A stretch of 64,000 bases of DNA from Sphaerolaimus hirsutus. Its lineage: Eukaryota > Nematoda > Chromadorea > Monhysterida > Sphaerolaimidae. A model generated the notes under the pieces. That model saw only the letters and a program-made list of their open reading frames with translations, searched no databases and was not told where the DNA came from. The stretch is from positions 16,147,147 to 16,211,146 of the forward strand of contig OZ038457.1 in the NCBI GenBank assembly GCA_964036195.1, read 5' to 3'. Below, piece by piece: positions 1-13,400 of this stretch (its first letter is position 1; every line of letters starts with the position of its first letter). The position numbers and the translations under genes are program-made.

Positions 1-1770
1 GAAACCAAACAAGCTCGAAGAGAGAAGTACTATCCAAAATACAGCGCTGTACAGGTTTTCGAATCGTGTCAATTCGAAAATATCACCGCTGAACACCATT
101 AGTGGAATGAAAATGACGCAAGCATTCAAATTGTTGTAGAGCGTCAGGCGCCACACATTTTCTCCTACAAACGGCAGGGATCTCTTAGTGTAAATTGCAT
201 TGAGGGCAACTGAAAGACTTGCAGCCACGCCGTAGATGACGCCAATCACAGATAGAGTACCTGTAACGTGCATAATGTTAATGAACTAATTGTAGGTTGC
301 AGACGCACGATGATTTCCAATTCTAACACCTTAACACTATGTTTTTGGTTGATAGATACATAAATACACACCAAACAATACAAATATTATAACAATACAA
401 ATATTATGTGTATGTATGCGAACAATGTTTTTATGGATGCAATATGTTAATTTGGATTTTTTTAAGCTTTAATTTATCTGAGCATGTTTTTGTGATTTTC
501 TGTTTCTGATTTCACTTTGGAGCATTTTCACATCTGATTTTCACAACGGGAAATTTACGTTCAGCTCACACCAAGGTTTAAAAATAGATAACAACAAGAA
601 AAAGCTCGTTGATATCAACGCGGACCGACAACGACAACAGACTTTATCTGCTCTCAAATGACCAGTGAGAACTGCAAAGTGCCGATGGAATACAAAGAAA
701 CTGCAACAAGGAAATCTTTAACCAAACAATATCACCGACCAGACGAGTCTTCCTGATCGACGCCGAGTAAAAATCCGCCAACGATAACTGCACACCAAAA
801 GACGGCCCGCATCGAGGTTTTATCACCCAGTATGAAATATGTACATATCTGAAATAAGAATATAAATTTAAGAATGTCCACATTCTAAAATTCACGAATG
901 TACACAGCAGAAAGAAATGCGCACTCACAACATTGAAGACTGTGGTTAGAGATCTGCCAATGTAATAGAATGCCACACCCACGTGCTTGAGACAGAGATT
1001 ATTGAAAGTAATCATCGCCACAAATATCAGTGACAGCGGCAATATCTGAAACGAGAAACTCAGCAAATAAACAAACCTTGTGAAACATCAACGTCGATTA
1101 ACTAAACTCCAACAATAATATTCAATATCTCACCTCTCTAGACACTTTCAGGTCGATATTGAACGACGGAAACGATACATATTGAGGAATGAAATCGTTT
1201 AGCTTGCCGAAAACAAAGCAGAGGGCCAGCGACACAACGCACTGGAACCAGGTAACGAAAAATGGCGCGTCCAGCTGTAAAAATGCAAAAAAATCGAACT
1301 CAATCGCGAAAAAAAACAGAAGCGGCAAACGCAAACCTTTAGCGTCGGACTGCTGAGCAGGTACTTGTTCATGAAGACCATGCTAATGGATACGAACCTG
1401 CAAATTGACGTTCCATGGTTACTTGAATACTAAACCTGGCAAAAAGCCAAAAATTGGTGCTAATAATATAATTCGCTTATGAGCGCAACCGAAATCAACT
1501 TCAACCCACGTCAACAATCAACAATCAACCCTGCCTTCCAAATGCTTTCGATTATGCCGCATAAAGTTAACAATAAACCGTATAAGACAGCATTAAGGCG
1601 CGCAGAGAAGGCACTTTTGTTTCACGATCAAATACAAACACGATCATACGCAATGGTAACTATAACAACACCAAAAAAGCAACAAACCAGTAGAGCGCGA
1701 CCACGCCAGTAATCCGGGAATACTGTGCCAATAGCTTTCTATCCGTTTTTTGATTCGTTGTGTCGCCCAT
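1..1770 (-). CDS. SLC35C1: GDP-fucose transporter (SLC35C1 family), 3' end outside window
   Basis: Exons in coding order: 1688-1770, 1337-1397, 1134-1274, 929-1045, 740-848 and 1-260 (open at the window edge). All junctions are GT-AG and phases match, giving 257 codons. The start is the ATG at 1770 ([16 protein letters not shown]), just before the first membrane helix ([20 protein letters not shown]). Family hallmarks are clear: [20 protein letters not shown] followed by RSLTTVFNV, and [14 protein letters not shown] in the last exon. The product is a Golgi multi-pass antiporter of the drug/metabolite transporter superfamily. It imports GDP-fucose in exchange for GMP and so supplies fucosyltransferases acting on Notch and N-glycans. 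Family proteins are about 340-365 aa, so the last one or two helices lie left of base 1. No disruption is seen. Confidence 0.95.
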
Positions 1771-2620
1771 AGCGGCGGATCGTCGTTTTTGTTTGGCAAC
1801 TTTCGTCGTTTCTTTTTGTGATTATCCACAGGTTGGATACGATTGCTGGTATCCAAATCTCGATAAGACGTTTGTGTGAAATCCCCAAATTTCTACCCTT
1901 CCAGTCAAATTTTCTACAGTTATCAAATATCTGTACTCAACGTGCGGGCGGCCTCTTTTCGGCAATCTTGGTTCCGACCTGGGGCAGTCCCGCACCGTGT
2001 AAGGTGTCAATTCAAGTGAAATGTCGGGGATACCCCTTATATCAACCTGACGGCCGGCCAAAAATGTTCGTTGGCAGCCCGCCAAAATTTCGAAATCGTT
2101 ATAAACATAAATTCACGGCTGTCGACTCTGACAAACAGGCGCTGCGTGCTCTTTACGCGTGCCGATGGGACGCCGGCCTTCGCCGGGCAGTTTGGGCACC
2201 CTGTGGCGGGCGAGCAGCGCGGCAACGTGCATATATTTTTGGTCTTATTTTACATGTTCACGTTTTCTTGTGCATTTTTGCCTATTTTAATATATTTTTG
2301 TTCTGTTTTTCCAACTATTTTTGTTTTTCCACCTATTTTCTACGAATTTTCGCCGTTTTCTTCCTTCTAAACCTCGAAAAAGCCCGCGAACCCCGCGAAC
2401 CCCCCATTTTCCCCCGTTCCCCATTTTTTCGCGAACATTCCGCACCAAAACAGCACTTCCACAAGTTCACCTTAATATTATTTCGATACCTCGTCAGGGG
2501 GATAAGTATTTAGAGGGTTCGTCAGTCTTTGGTGATATGGACCAAATTTTTTTGGGAAGGCAGGCATGCGCGGCAGTTCTTGTTCAATACTGTGCGGCGT
2601 GAGCGCGGAGCCCAAGGTTT
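1771..2620. other. Intergenic region, no supported gene
   Basis: This is the region upstream of the fucose transporter and downstream of lysine-rich gene A. Open frames occur on both strands (for example plus 1818-2513), but none has recognisable motifs, splice structure or protein-like composition. A short GGGGCAGTCCCGCACC-like stretch near 1980-2010 resembles the termini of the foldback family found elsewhere in the window. The transporter promoter should lie in the first few hundred bases, but I see no clear core element. Confidence 0.4.
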
Positions 2621-3788
2621 TGGTGAGTGTGGTCATTCTGACATGTTGTGTACTCTAACATGTTGTGGAATCTAACATGCCGCCATGGGAATCTTACATG
2701 TTGTGGAAACTGACATGCCAAAAGTGAAAGTAACATGTCAAGCGTGAAAGAAACATGCCACAGCCCAATGGTGAATGTAACATGCGAAGCATGAAAGTAA
2801 CATGCCACATTTATTGAATTTGTTTGGGGTTTTTTTACTGTATTTGCTAGAAATGTTTCCGCATGGGAATTTTTCTTGTCAGTCTTTTTGATGGGGAATT
2901 GAATTTTTTTTGTCAGTCTTTTTGATGGGAATTATTTGAGGGGATGAATTATCCAAGGAGATTTATTCAAGCAAATACAGTAATTTGTGAGTTGTGGTAG
3001 CATTTCAAATTTGGCTAATTTCAAATTTAAATTTTTGAATTTTTATTTAACTCCTAGAAAACCCCTTATTTTTCCTAGAAAAATACTAAAATGCAATGAT
3101 TTAGTGGGAAAAATTTGAAATGCAATCAAAAAGATTTGAAAATAGGAAAACTATTTTCAAAATAAAAATAAAAATTTCTAACAGTCACTTTGGGAAATAC
3201 TAAGATTTTTTGTTGTGATGGAAAAAGTTTTGCACAGCTTGCTTTTTTGTTAAAATTTACTTGTTATTTGCTTATTTTGCTTTGAATTTTACATTGAATG
3301 TATTGTGAATGTTTGTTGCTGTTGTTTCTTATCTTCTTAGTCATGTGTACTAATATATTTACTAACATTTATGTGTTGTGCTGTAAAGTGAAAGAAATTT
3401 TTTATATTGATGAATAATATCCTTGTCATTTTAACAGCATCACAAGAATAAAACTAAAAACTGTTTGCCAAACTAAAAATCGATTGCCAATACTTATTGA
3501 ATTATTAATGCCAAAACAAAATGCACTAAAAATACGCAATGCTGGTGACTTGCTATATACTGCAATACCACTATATTTAGTCTGTCTCAACAATAGCATT
3601 GTGCGGCACATGCATGGCATGTCACCTTCACCTTTGGGCTGTGGCATGTTACTTTCACGCTTGACATGTTACTTTCACCTTTTGTCATGTCAGTTTCCAC
3701 AACATGTAAGATTCCCATGGCGGCATGTTAGATTCCACAACATGTTAGAGTACACAGCATGTCAAAGTGGATTCACCCGGTTTTGGTT
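2612..3788. mobile_element. Foldback element with ~180-bp inverted arms (CATGTTGTGGAA repeats)
   Basis: The left arm (about 2622-2810) and the right arm (about 3605-3780) are inverted copies built from alternating units such as AACATGTTGTGGAATC and GTGAAAGTAACATG. The identical octamer GGTTTTGG lies just outside both arms (near 2612 and 3778), consistent with an 8-bp target duplication. The ~800-bp loop is AT-rich and has no coding capacity; it contains a smaller MITE (2836-2982). The element is non-autonomous. Confidence 0.7.
2836..2982. mobile_element. Small TA-flanked MITE (CTGTATTTGCT termini)
   Basis: The termini CTGTATTTGCT and AGCAAATACAG are inverted copies flanked by TA. Internal TTTTTCTTGTCAGTCTTTTTGATGGG is partly repeated. 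It is a short member of the CCGTATT-type family described at 6391 and lies in the loop of the larger foldback. Confidence 0.55.
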
Positions 3789-4278
3789 CACGTCCGAATG
3801 GCGTATGTATCCTACATGCGCTTTATCGACCTAAGTAATTTTGGGCGCGTACTTTCCGGTCAGCCGAGTATAAGACACCACAACGCCATTACGTCCATTT
3901 CATTCACGTTTCAATCTTTCTACACTCGAGAATGTCATTCGAATCACTTTTTCATCTGTATTTTATTTCATAATTTTTCACTTGTAAATTTTTCTTCTGA
4001 ATTCGTTCCCTGAGTTCGTGTAATTAGGTATTTATAATAATACACAGAATGATTCATTCACCATTTAGTTGACAGAATTTGTCACAGAATTGTGGAGTGC
4101 GCTACACTTTACAGTGCGTTTTTATATCAACATTCACTTGTAAACTTTGGTAAAAAAACAGCAGCAGCAAAAACACGAAGACATTTTTGAGCCAAGATGG
4201 GCCATGAAGCAGATAGCACTGGTATGTTTTTCCAAAATGTCTAACCCAGCTTAAATACAATTTGCCTGCTTTCAAAGC
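3789..4278. other. Region downstream of lysine-rich gene A, no gene seen
   Basis: AT-rich sequence without a supportable coding region. An ATG at 4198 (MGHEADST) is followed by a possible donor, but no continuing plus-strand exon was found. Confidence 0.3.
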
Positions 4279-4279
4279 T

Positions 4280-4285
4280 TTTATT
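4280..4285 (-). terminator. Candidate poly(A) signal AATAAA for gene A
   Basis: AATAAA on the minus strand lies about 210 bases beyond the stop codon of lysine-rich gene A (4493-4495). The placement is plausible, but no transcript evidence is available. Confidence 0.4.
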
Positions 4286-4492
4286 ATGTATGAATCCAGA
4301 AATGATGAAAACTACCGTGTCAACTTTTGATTTTCCAATACCTTTTTCTGATAGATAAATTTTTATCTTTCTGTTTTCCATTTTCTGGCAGCTAATTTTT
4401 TTTACCTTTTCACTTTCCAGTTTTCCAGCAGCTAAAAAAATTTACCTTTCGATTTTACATAAAAAAAATATGATACCTTATAGTAAATGTAC

Positions 4493-7400
4493 CTATTTGA
4501 CATTTTTCTTATCGTTTCCTTTGTCATCTTTCTTGGCCAGTATCTTATGGACTTTATCATCCTTCTTATCCTTTGCCTTCTCATCATGTTTTTCCTTTGA
4601 CTTGTCACCCTTCTTATCCTTCGCTTTCTCATCAGGCTTTTCCTTTGACTTGTGACCCTTCTTATCCTTTGCTTTCTCATCAGGCTTTGACTTGTCACCC
4701 TTCTTAGCCTTGTCCTTTTCAATATGCTTGTCCTTTGCCTCCTCCTCATGCTTATCCTTAGCTTTCTCATCGTGCTCATCCTTTTCATCGGACCTTTTCG
4801 ACTTGACTTTTTCATCGGATCTTTCTTTGGTTCCAGGCTTTTTCTCTTTTGCTTCACCTCGCTTTGGTGTTTTGGTACCAGCTCCTGTTGGTGTTGTTGT
4901 ACCAGCTCCTTTTGGTGTTGTTGTACCAGCCTTTTTGGGCGTTTTGTCGCCGCCAGGTGCTGCTTTGGCATCAGGTTTTGTAGGTGCTGGTGCAGCTGCA
5001 GGTTTCGCATCAACCTTGGCGGCACCTGCTGTCGCTGCTGGTGCCGGTGTCTTTATGTGGAAATTGTCAATCTATTGCCAATAATGCTCTAATAAAAATC
5101 TATTGATCTAATAATTTGCCAATCTTTTTATACCCAAAGAAAAATTGCCGTATTACCTCTAATATTAGGTATACCTAATTTTGATTTTGTCAGCTTTTTA
5201 CTGTACCTTATATTAGAGGGTACCATCGATTGTTATCACCAGATTTTGCAAACATTTAACTAACAGTGAACAACAATGCAATTCATTTTATCAAACCGGA
5301 ATGTAACAAAAGGGTGAACCAGGCTTTATACAAGTTGACACAGAGTTGTCTTGGTGTCCTTCAGCACCATTTTCATCGTTGTCAGCCATCTTTAGTCACT
5401 GTATTTACAATTTTATAGGTCTTGGCACGCATCCAGCTGCGCCTTTTATTGATTTTGTCACGTTCAAAAAAAAAAAAACTCATACTCCTATTAGAGGGTA
5501 CCTTATATTAGAGGTAAAATATGCGTTATATTTCTTCGTCACGTTCAAAAAACCAAAAGGGACAACTGTTCAGAACGTTATTTCAGTCGACATCACCTGA
5601 TTTGCGGGTGGTTTGGCAGCCGCTGCACCTGTCGGTTTTTCTGCCCCAACAGGAGTCCCCTTAGGCGTCAGCGTGGGTCCCTTGGGAGCCGTTGGTTTGG
5701 CACCTGGTGCTGCAACTTTGCCATCTGCAGGCTTGGCAATGGGCTTTGCGTCTGCTCCCTGCGCAAGAAAGTGCCAGTAAACTAAGATTTTTTAAACTTA
5801 TAAATTGGCTTTGAATATATGTTAATTTTACGCAACTACAGTTTACAAAGATGTTTGTAAAGCAGTGCTTAAATGTGTTTGAGCAGATTTTTTCAGTTGA
5901 CCATAATTCGACTGTAAACTATTATGGATGGAAGCAATGTTTAAATTGTTGCCAGCATGTGCACAGTAAATTCAGACATGTGCCAACTCTGCACCTACCT
6001 ACTCAACTGACATACATGTAAATTTGTGGGTGAATTTACTTTGCCCCAGTACATTACCCACAGCGTATGTAGTTTATAGAGGTACTTGTGGTTTACTGTA
6101 CTGTGCTTACCTATCCGTGCAATTTGAAAATTGTATGAATAGTGCATCTCCCACCTGTTTTGCAACTGGTTTGACCACTGGCGCATCTTTTCCAGCTGCT
6201 TTGCGCTGCAAAAATTCCCATTTTAGATATGATACATGTTTTGAATAAATTTTTCTCGAGATCGTTTGGATCTACCCATCTTTATGGTAGGACCCGAGTT
6301 GTTCATTGAATCTTTGGAAGAAGTCTGTAAAAGTTCAAGCATACTTTCTTTATTTCAAGGAAAATTCACAATGTGCACACAAGATATAAATACCGTATTA
6401 CCTCGAATTAACCCCCCCCTTGAATTAACCCCCCCCTCGAAATACCCCCCTAAATTTCGGCTGGGGAAATAATAACCCCCCCCCCCTCGAAATACCCCCC
6501 CTAAATTTCGGCTGGGGAAATAATAACCCCCCGCCCCTCGAAATACCCCCCTAAAACTGAGTGTAACGTGAACGTAGATGACAAATACCGCAGTTTGTGT
6601 TCTGTACAATGCAGAACACACGTTAAAACTGATGATTAAGTGACGTTAGGGAAGGGTTTTTGTGTATATACAGTTATAGATGCCTATGAACACACATACA
6701 TCTATGTAATTGTTCGATTTTTCTACGACTGCGTATGGGGAATTTTCGAAAATTTCTGGCGAAATAATAGACCCCCCTCGAATAAACCCCCCCCCTCGAA
6801 TTATCCCCCCCTCAAATTTTGCTGGCGAAATAATAAACCCCCTGGGGCAGGGCCGTATCCAGGGGGGGGGGGGCGGGGGGGGGGGCTGCAGCCCCCCCCC
6901 CTCCTGGGGCGAGACCAGAAAGTGACCGGAAAATGCGACTTTTTCAACGTCAGCGTAAAAATTTTTGCGCGCAAGCGGCATTCTTCACCACACATAGGGT
7001 ATTATCATCAGATTTGCTCCATGTGGTCGCAAATCGCTATAAATACACTCAATGTTGTGCTTTTTGCTGTTTTGTATGTATATTTACATACATATACAGC
7101 GTTCCATGGCGCCAACGCCAATGGCGCCATGGCGTGGCGCCTACAAATGGCGCCAGCGCCATGGCGCCATTCCGCCACTATGTAGCTTAAATTTTAGGGG
7201 GGGGGCTGAGCCCCCCCCCCCCTCGCCGGCCTCCGTAAACAAGCAGCCCCCCCGCTCAAAAATCCTGGATACGTCCCTGCCCTGGGGGTATTTCGAGGTA
7301 ATACGGTATGTGTTTACCATGAGTCTATGCGATAACGATGGTGTGGAACAGCTCGCCTATCTGTACTGAGTGCAACAAAACATCGAAAAACTTGTGACTA

Positions 7401-10400
7401 TAGGCGTGAACAATATTTTTGAACAGTATGAAAATTTAAATACCGTATTACCTCGAATTATCGCCGTTGAATTACCCCCCCCCCCCTCAAAATGGGCTGG
7501 GGAAATAATACACCCCCTCGAAATACCCCCCTCCGGAATGATGTAAATACATCATGTATGCAATGTACATGATGTATTTATTACTGCTAATTTGCATTGC
7601 AGCTATTTACACATAGACTTGTTTGTGTAGCTTGTTTTTAAGTCCAAATATACTCTATTTAGACACATTTATTACCTGTTTTGGGTACGCAAATCCCTAC
7701 TATTTACTACGATCCCTACGATCCGATGAAATCATAAACCCCCATCGAATAAGCCCCCTCGAATAAACCCCCATTGAATAAACCCCCTCAAATTTTGCTG
7801 GCGAAATAATAAACCCCCATGGGGCGTATTTCGAGGTAATACGGTACCTACTTTTTTTCGCAGATTCCAATCAGGTTCTTTCAAAACCAGCAATTCTAGG
7901 AATGGTCCCTCCATTTTACTGGCGTGCCACCACTAAATACTACCAAAAAATTTGTACTATAGTAAGTTCAATCAACTACTACTACTTCAACACATTCTAC
8001 GTTGAACAGAGTTCACAGTGTTTAGTCTCATTATTTGTGTACACCGCTTTTTTACTTACTTTTTGTTCCAATTCATCCATCATAATGCGTAATTGCTCAG
8101 AGATTCTAGGCTTCCGAGTGCCATCCGCCGTCGCTGGTGCCCCCTGCGATTTGCAATAGCTTCAGACACATGTGCCTAGATAAATATTTTTTACTTGTAT
8201 TTATTTATGTCGTATGATATACAATAGTATACTCCGGTTACTTTACACCCTGCACGCGTGGTTCCCGCTGGAAGTGTGCCAACGATGGTTAACGCGTCCG
8301 AGTTTCATAAAAAGATGACAAAATTGATTGTTGTTCTAATGTTATTCATTAACATATTCACATCGAATTTTTTCTCCGAATATTTTCACCTTTATTTGTC
8401 AATGTGACGGTCATTGGGCAGGAGCGTGCGACGCTGTGCCTACCATTTCCATCAGGCGCCAGTACTCACAGTGGCTTTCAGTTTTGCTTTCTCTTCTATC
8501 GGTTTTCCCTTATCTTCTGTCGGTTTTGCTTTGTCTTCGGATGGTTTTGCCTTGTCATCTGCCGGTTTTGCTTTGTCTTCGGATGGTTTTGCCTTGTCAT
8601 CTGCCGGTTTTGCTTTGTCTTCGGATGGTTTTGCCTTGTCATCTGCCGGTTTTGCTGTTGCGGGGATGTCAATCATTTGCGTCGGTTCGTCATGCAACTC
8701 TGGCTTTTTATGTTTGTCATCCTCGCTGTTCGGCTCCTCTCGCTTAGATTCTAGCTTCTCACTTTTCGACTTGGCGTCGCCCATCTCGCTTTTGCCCATC
8801 TTTTGCGTTTCCTCCACATCTGCGTGGTGTGCGTGTTTATGTAATTATCACTATCACATAAACACATCCACTGTGACCTAACTTTATCGGTTACAGAAAG
8901 TGAAGGTGGCATGCCTACCGCGTGTAACATATTCTACCTATCTACCGTATTTGCTTGAAAAATTCCCCTTTGAATAATTCCTCCTTATGACATATGCAAT
9001 GTGTTCAATTTCAACAAAAACGGCACGTTATCGTGTTAATAATAAAAATTTCATGGAATGAGCAGATATAAATATGCTTGAACATTCTGAGGAGATAATA
9101 ATTCCTCCCCTCGAATAATTCCGCCCTCCAATAGTTCTGTGCTGACCGTGGCAAAATGGATGGATAAAGAAATACAGAGAATTGATAATTAGGCTCATAT
9201 TCGCACATTTACTTATTTGCACTATTTTACTTTTCATGCACTATATTTATTTACCACGCAAAATATCAAATTATATATTTCCTGCACTATATTATTTATC
9301 CATGGAGAATATTTAATTAGGAAAGTGTTTTATGAGTAATAGATATGTTTATGTGAAATATTTAGGTTAAAAAGTCAAATAAGTTATTATTAGGTGTATT
9401 AACATGAAATTAGGCTCATTCAACTCGCCGTAATTTTCTGATCATGATTATATATACATTTGCATAGTTTACTTGCAATTTACAAAAGTCAAAACTTGTA
9501 AATATTTACGTGCTGCATAATTATCTAGGCTAGCGTCCTAATAGAGAAATGGTGCCCTGTGTGTAACTAGCATTTACTGTGCAAAGCCCTTCGCATAGGC
9601 ATAATTGTCATAACCTCGCTCACAACTATTTATATTTACTTAATAATTATAATACCCCGCTCAATCAAATATATTAAAGACTCTGCTCAATTACAATACC
9701 CATTTACCTCGAATAAGTCCCAATTTTACTAGATTATTCAACATACGCTTCCAGAAAGTGATTATTATTATCATGTTGAATATACCTTATTCTATTTACG
9801 TCATTAGGAACATTTGCACTACTATTTACAGTTTCAAACCCTAATTTATTAGTTCCAATGTGCGTCAATGTTTTCTGACAAATTGAAGCAAATTAGTAAA
9901 TCGGCCGAGTTTGCCGACTTCGCGCCTCAAGATTAATAGTTTTTCCATTAGCCCAATTTGTACCTGGTATTTCTTTACCATAATTATTTGAATGTATGCA
10001 CGCGCAGTATAAGGCAACTGTTTCGGCTAGATGTGTTTATTTGTTGCATTTATGTCTTATTTGTGCATTTGTATTAGGAAATTACTGTAGCTGTTTTTCT
10101 ATACGTGATTTCCGTGTCTTAGCTACTTTGAGAGTTTTTACTTCAGTCTGCGGACCCCAAGCTACTGAACGAAAATAAGCTAGCGATAGAAACTTCGAAT
10201 AGGAAGCTCGCTAGGCTTTGCGCTTTTGTAACACGCTGTATCTGATCGAAATAAAGTACCTGAAACAATTCGAACCCCCCTTTTCAACATACAACTACGA
10301 AATAAACTCAACTTGGCTGTCGACAAGTGGACGTTCGGCAACAACGGGAAGTCAACCACTCTAAAGACCGTTTCTCACTACGGTCTTGGAGCTGCTGGAT

Positions 10401-13400
10401 TCGGTGGTAGAAGACGCTGACTTCGGTGGCTTCATCACATGGCGCAGTGAGCAGGGTGATTGCATGACATTGTGCTATCACCAAGCCGGAACGAACATTG
10501 TGCGGCAGTTGGCAGAACTTCAAAAGTCCTGCTGAACATCAATTGGCCTTGGCTGAGCGTTGGCTGTTGATTTGCAGACAGCATTGTGCCAAAGTCACGG
10601 CACTCCTGTCTACATCCTGGGAGCGGTTCTACGCTCACGCGCGGAGGACACTGGAGTTCTGACAGACCTGTCAGGATTTCAGGCAGCTTTCACCAGTGTT
10701 CTGGCAAGGTGCTAGACGCTGGGCGGCACCGGCATTTGACAAGGAGTCATTGTCGGACGGTGGTCAAACTTTCGCTGGACGTTCCTGGACATCTGGACGC
10801 CAGTGACCGCTCGCACGTCCTTCCTATGCCAAGGGAGGGTGACCTGACGGAGACAGGATCGCCACAGAGCCACGCTAGTCAAAGGGCTGTTTTTGGGCAT
10901 TCGCGGAGGTCCCTCGCTCCACTGGGTAAGAGTGGACTCATACCTCGGAAGTGCAAAAGTAGGGGTATCAGTGTACAAAGGGCTGTAGCTGACAGAGGGC
11001 TGTAGCTGACAGAGAGTGGATTTGAAAAACCAAGTATTAGGATACTTGGTAGCGTGTAGGGGCTTTGCGGAGCTCCCATCAAATATACACGCTGTGCCTG
11101 CTCGGTACCATCAGATCAGACAGCGCAAAAGTGCCAGAATACTGCATTGCACAGGCGCAATTGCAGAGCAGTGTACAGAAACACTGCCCAGAATCAGAAA
11201 GTGCACCAGAGTGCACAGAAACGTGTCACAGGTGACACGGCAAGCGCAGCACTGCGCACAGCGGCACAGGAGCCGCTCAGGAAAGCAAGTGGCCGGCGTG
11301 GTCACAAGGCACAGAGGTGTGCCAGAAAGAGCGCCAGAGCGCTCAGAAAGAGTGTGTACGGACCCTCTTTGGGTGCACACTGCTGGGCAAATAAATTGTT
11401 ATTGTCCAGGTGGATTTGACCGGTGTGTTGAAGTCAACGCGTGTAAAGAATCACGTCAGGGGCTTTAGGAACACACCTGGTGCCAGTGCAGTAAAGGTCA
11501 ACGCGTGAGAACACGTCAGGGGCCTGTAGGACTGCATTGGTATTGTGCGTGGCACAACAAATCCGTGGTGCACAGAGCACTACACAGAAAGACGCAGAGA
11601 AGCGTCACAGGCGTCACAGGAGACGCACTATAAAGAGAATCAGTGAAGGAAAATTCATCAGAAAAAATGGTTTCACCAACTGGTCACATCAGAAAGACCC
11701 TGGGGCCGGCAAAGCACAGGGTGGACAGCAGATTGGCAAGAGAATATGCCAAATATGACCCAGAGATATTTGCGGGAGCAACAAAGGAAGAGAAGAGAAC
11801 AGAGATGAGAAGAGTGATTGCATCTGTCAAACAGGAGGGTGCAAAATTGGAAAGTGCAATGACTGCAGTGAGAACTCAATTTGACGCATGGAGGGATGTC
11901 GTCAAGGACATTGACGAACCCGACCAGATGGAACAAGAACAGAAGATATACCAAGACTCATATGAGGAATATGCAAACATGTCAGACTTGGTGACACAGA
12001 AAATTGCAGCCATGAATGTATACATCGAAGAGTTGCAAGACATGATCCAGCAACTGAGTGGAAGTACCATGTATGAAGTCAATACAGCATTCATACAGCA
12101 GATGGCTGCCCAGATGGCTCTGACAGCTCAGGGAGCTGCTCCGGGGGCCAGTTCAACCAATGCGACCACAGCAAAAAGCGTCAAATTACAGAAACTGGAA
12201 GTGGAACAGTTTACTGGGGAAATTGTCAAATTTCGATCATGGTGGCAAATGTTCGAATCCCACATCCACAATCGGACAGATTTGGAGGACATTTCCAAGT
12301 TCTCATACTTGAGGAGCTTGCTGAAAGGTTCAGCATTTGGCATGATCAGTGGATTGAGTGTGACCGCAGAAAATTATGCACCCGCAATTGCAATGCTCAA
12401 GAAGAGATATGACCAGCCAGTTGTGGTCAGAAACACGCTGATGAGTAATATCATGAAGCTGCGACAGGCCAGGAATACCTGTCAGGATATGAGAATTTTG
12501 TTTGATGCAATTGAAAGGCTGCTCCAGCAGTTGGAGTCACTGGGCGAATCAGTGGAACATCCAATGCTGTTGAGCCAACTGCAACAGAAAGTGCCACCCG
12601 AGGTTCTCAGAGAAATCCAGAAGGAACAGGGAACTGAGGAAGCCTTGACGGTGGAAAATTTCAGAAAGCTGTTTGGCAAGCAGCTAGCGCTCAGTGAGGC
12701 TGTACAGCACGCACAGCAAACTGAGGCACCAGTTCAGCAATTGCGCCAGGGGTTTGGAAATAATCCGCGCGCACAGCAATTCAATAATCGGTTCCAAGGC
12801 AATGGGAATCGATTCAGAGGGCCAGAGAACCCAAGGACCAGCACAGGGAGCATGTCTGTGATCCAGAATGGTCAGAGTGCACCACAGGCTGGATTTATGA
12901 ATCCTGGGAGACCATGTGTGTTCTGCAATGACACACAACAATTACACTTTAATGATAAGTGTCCAAAGTTCAAAACTGCCAGAGAAAGGAGAGTGATTTT
13001 GTCAAAGGCAGAGCGATGCCTGAGATGCCTGCAGAAAGGGCATTACATGAATCAATGTCAATTTACGATAAATTGTTTCTATTGCAAATCCAATAGGCAC
13101 CACACTGCGGTGTGCCCAGAGAAATTTGGTGACAATAGCAATGGAAACGCTGGACGACAAATTCCAGCATTCAAAGCAAATGGTCAACAGAGTGGCCAGC
13201 AATCAGCGAACAATGGCAGAAAGTCTGTGCCGACGGCCGGTCGACCAGCACAGAGCCAACAGAAAAAGGCCACAGTGAATTGTGTCACTGTGGAAGAAGC
13301 TGGACCAGAAGTGGTAGAGACAGAGACCATATCCAGCACAGTGGTCACAGAACCAAATACAAAGCAACAGAATACGTCAGTGAACCTGTCAGTAAACAGG

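Noticed and set aside
1818-2513. 231-codon plus-strand ORF upstream of the fucose transporter
   Set aside because: No domain, biased Phe-rich C-terminus from T-rich DNA, no splice or start context; likely chance.
4470-5092. Several plus-strand ORFs rich in Ser/Phe/Leu
   Set aside because: Antisense shadows of the lysine-rich last exon of gene A.
9996-10178. 60-codon ORF repeated in both LTRs
   Set aside because: Identical in both LTRs only because the LTRs are identical; lies in AT-rich LTR sequence without motif.
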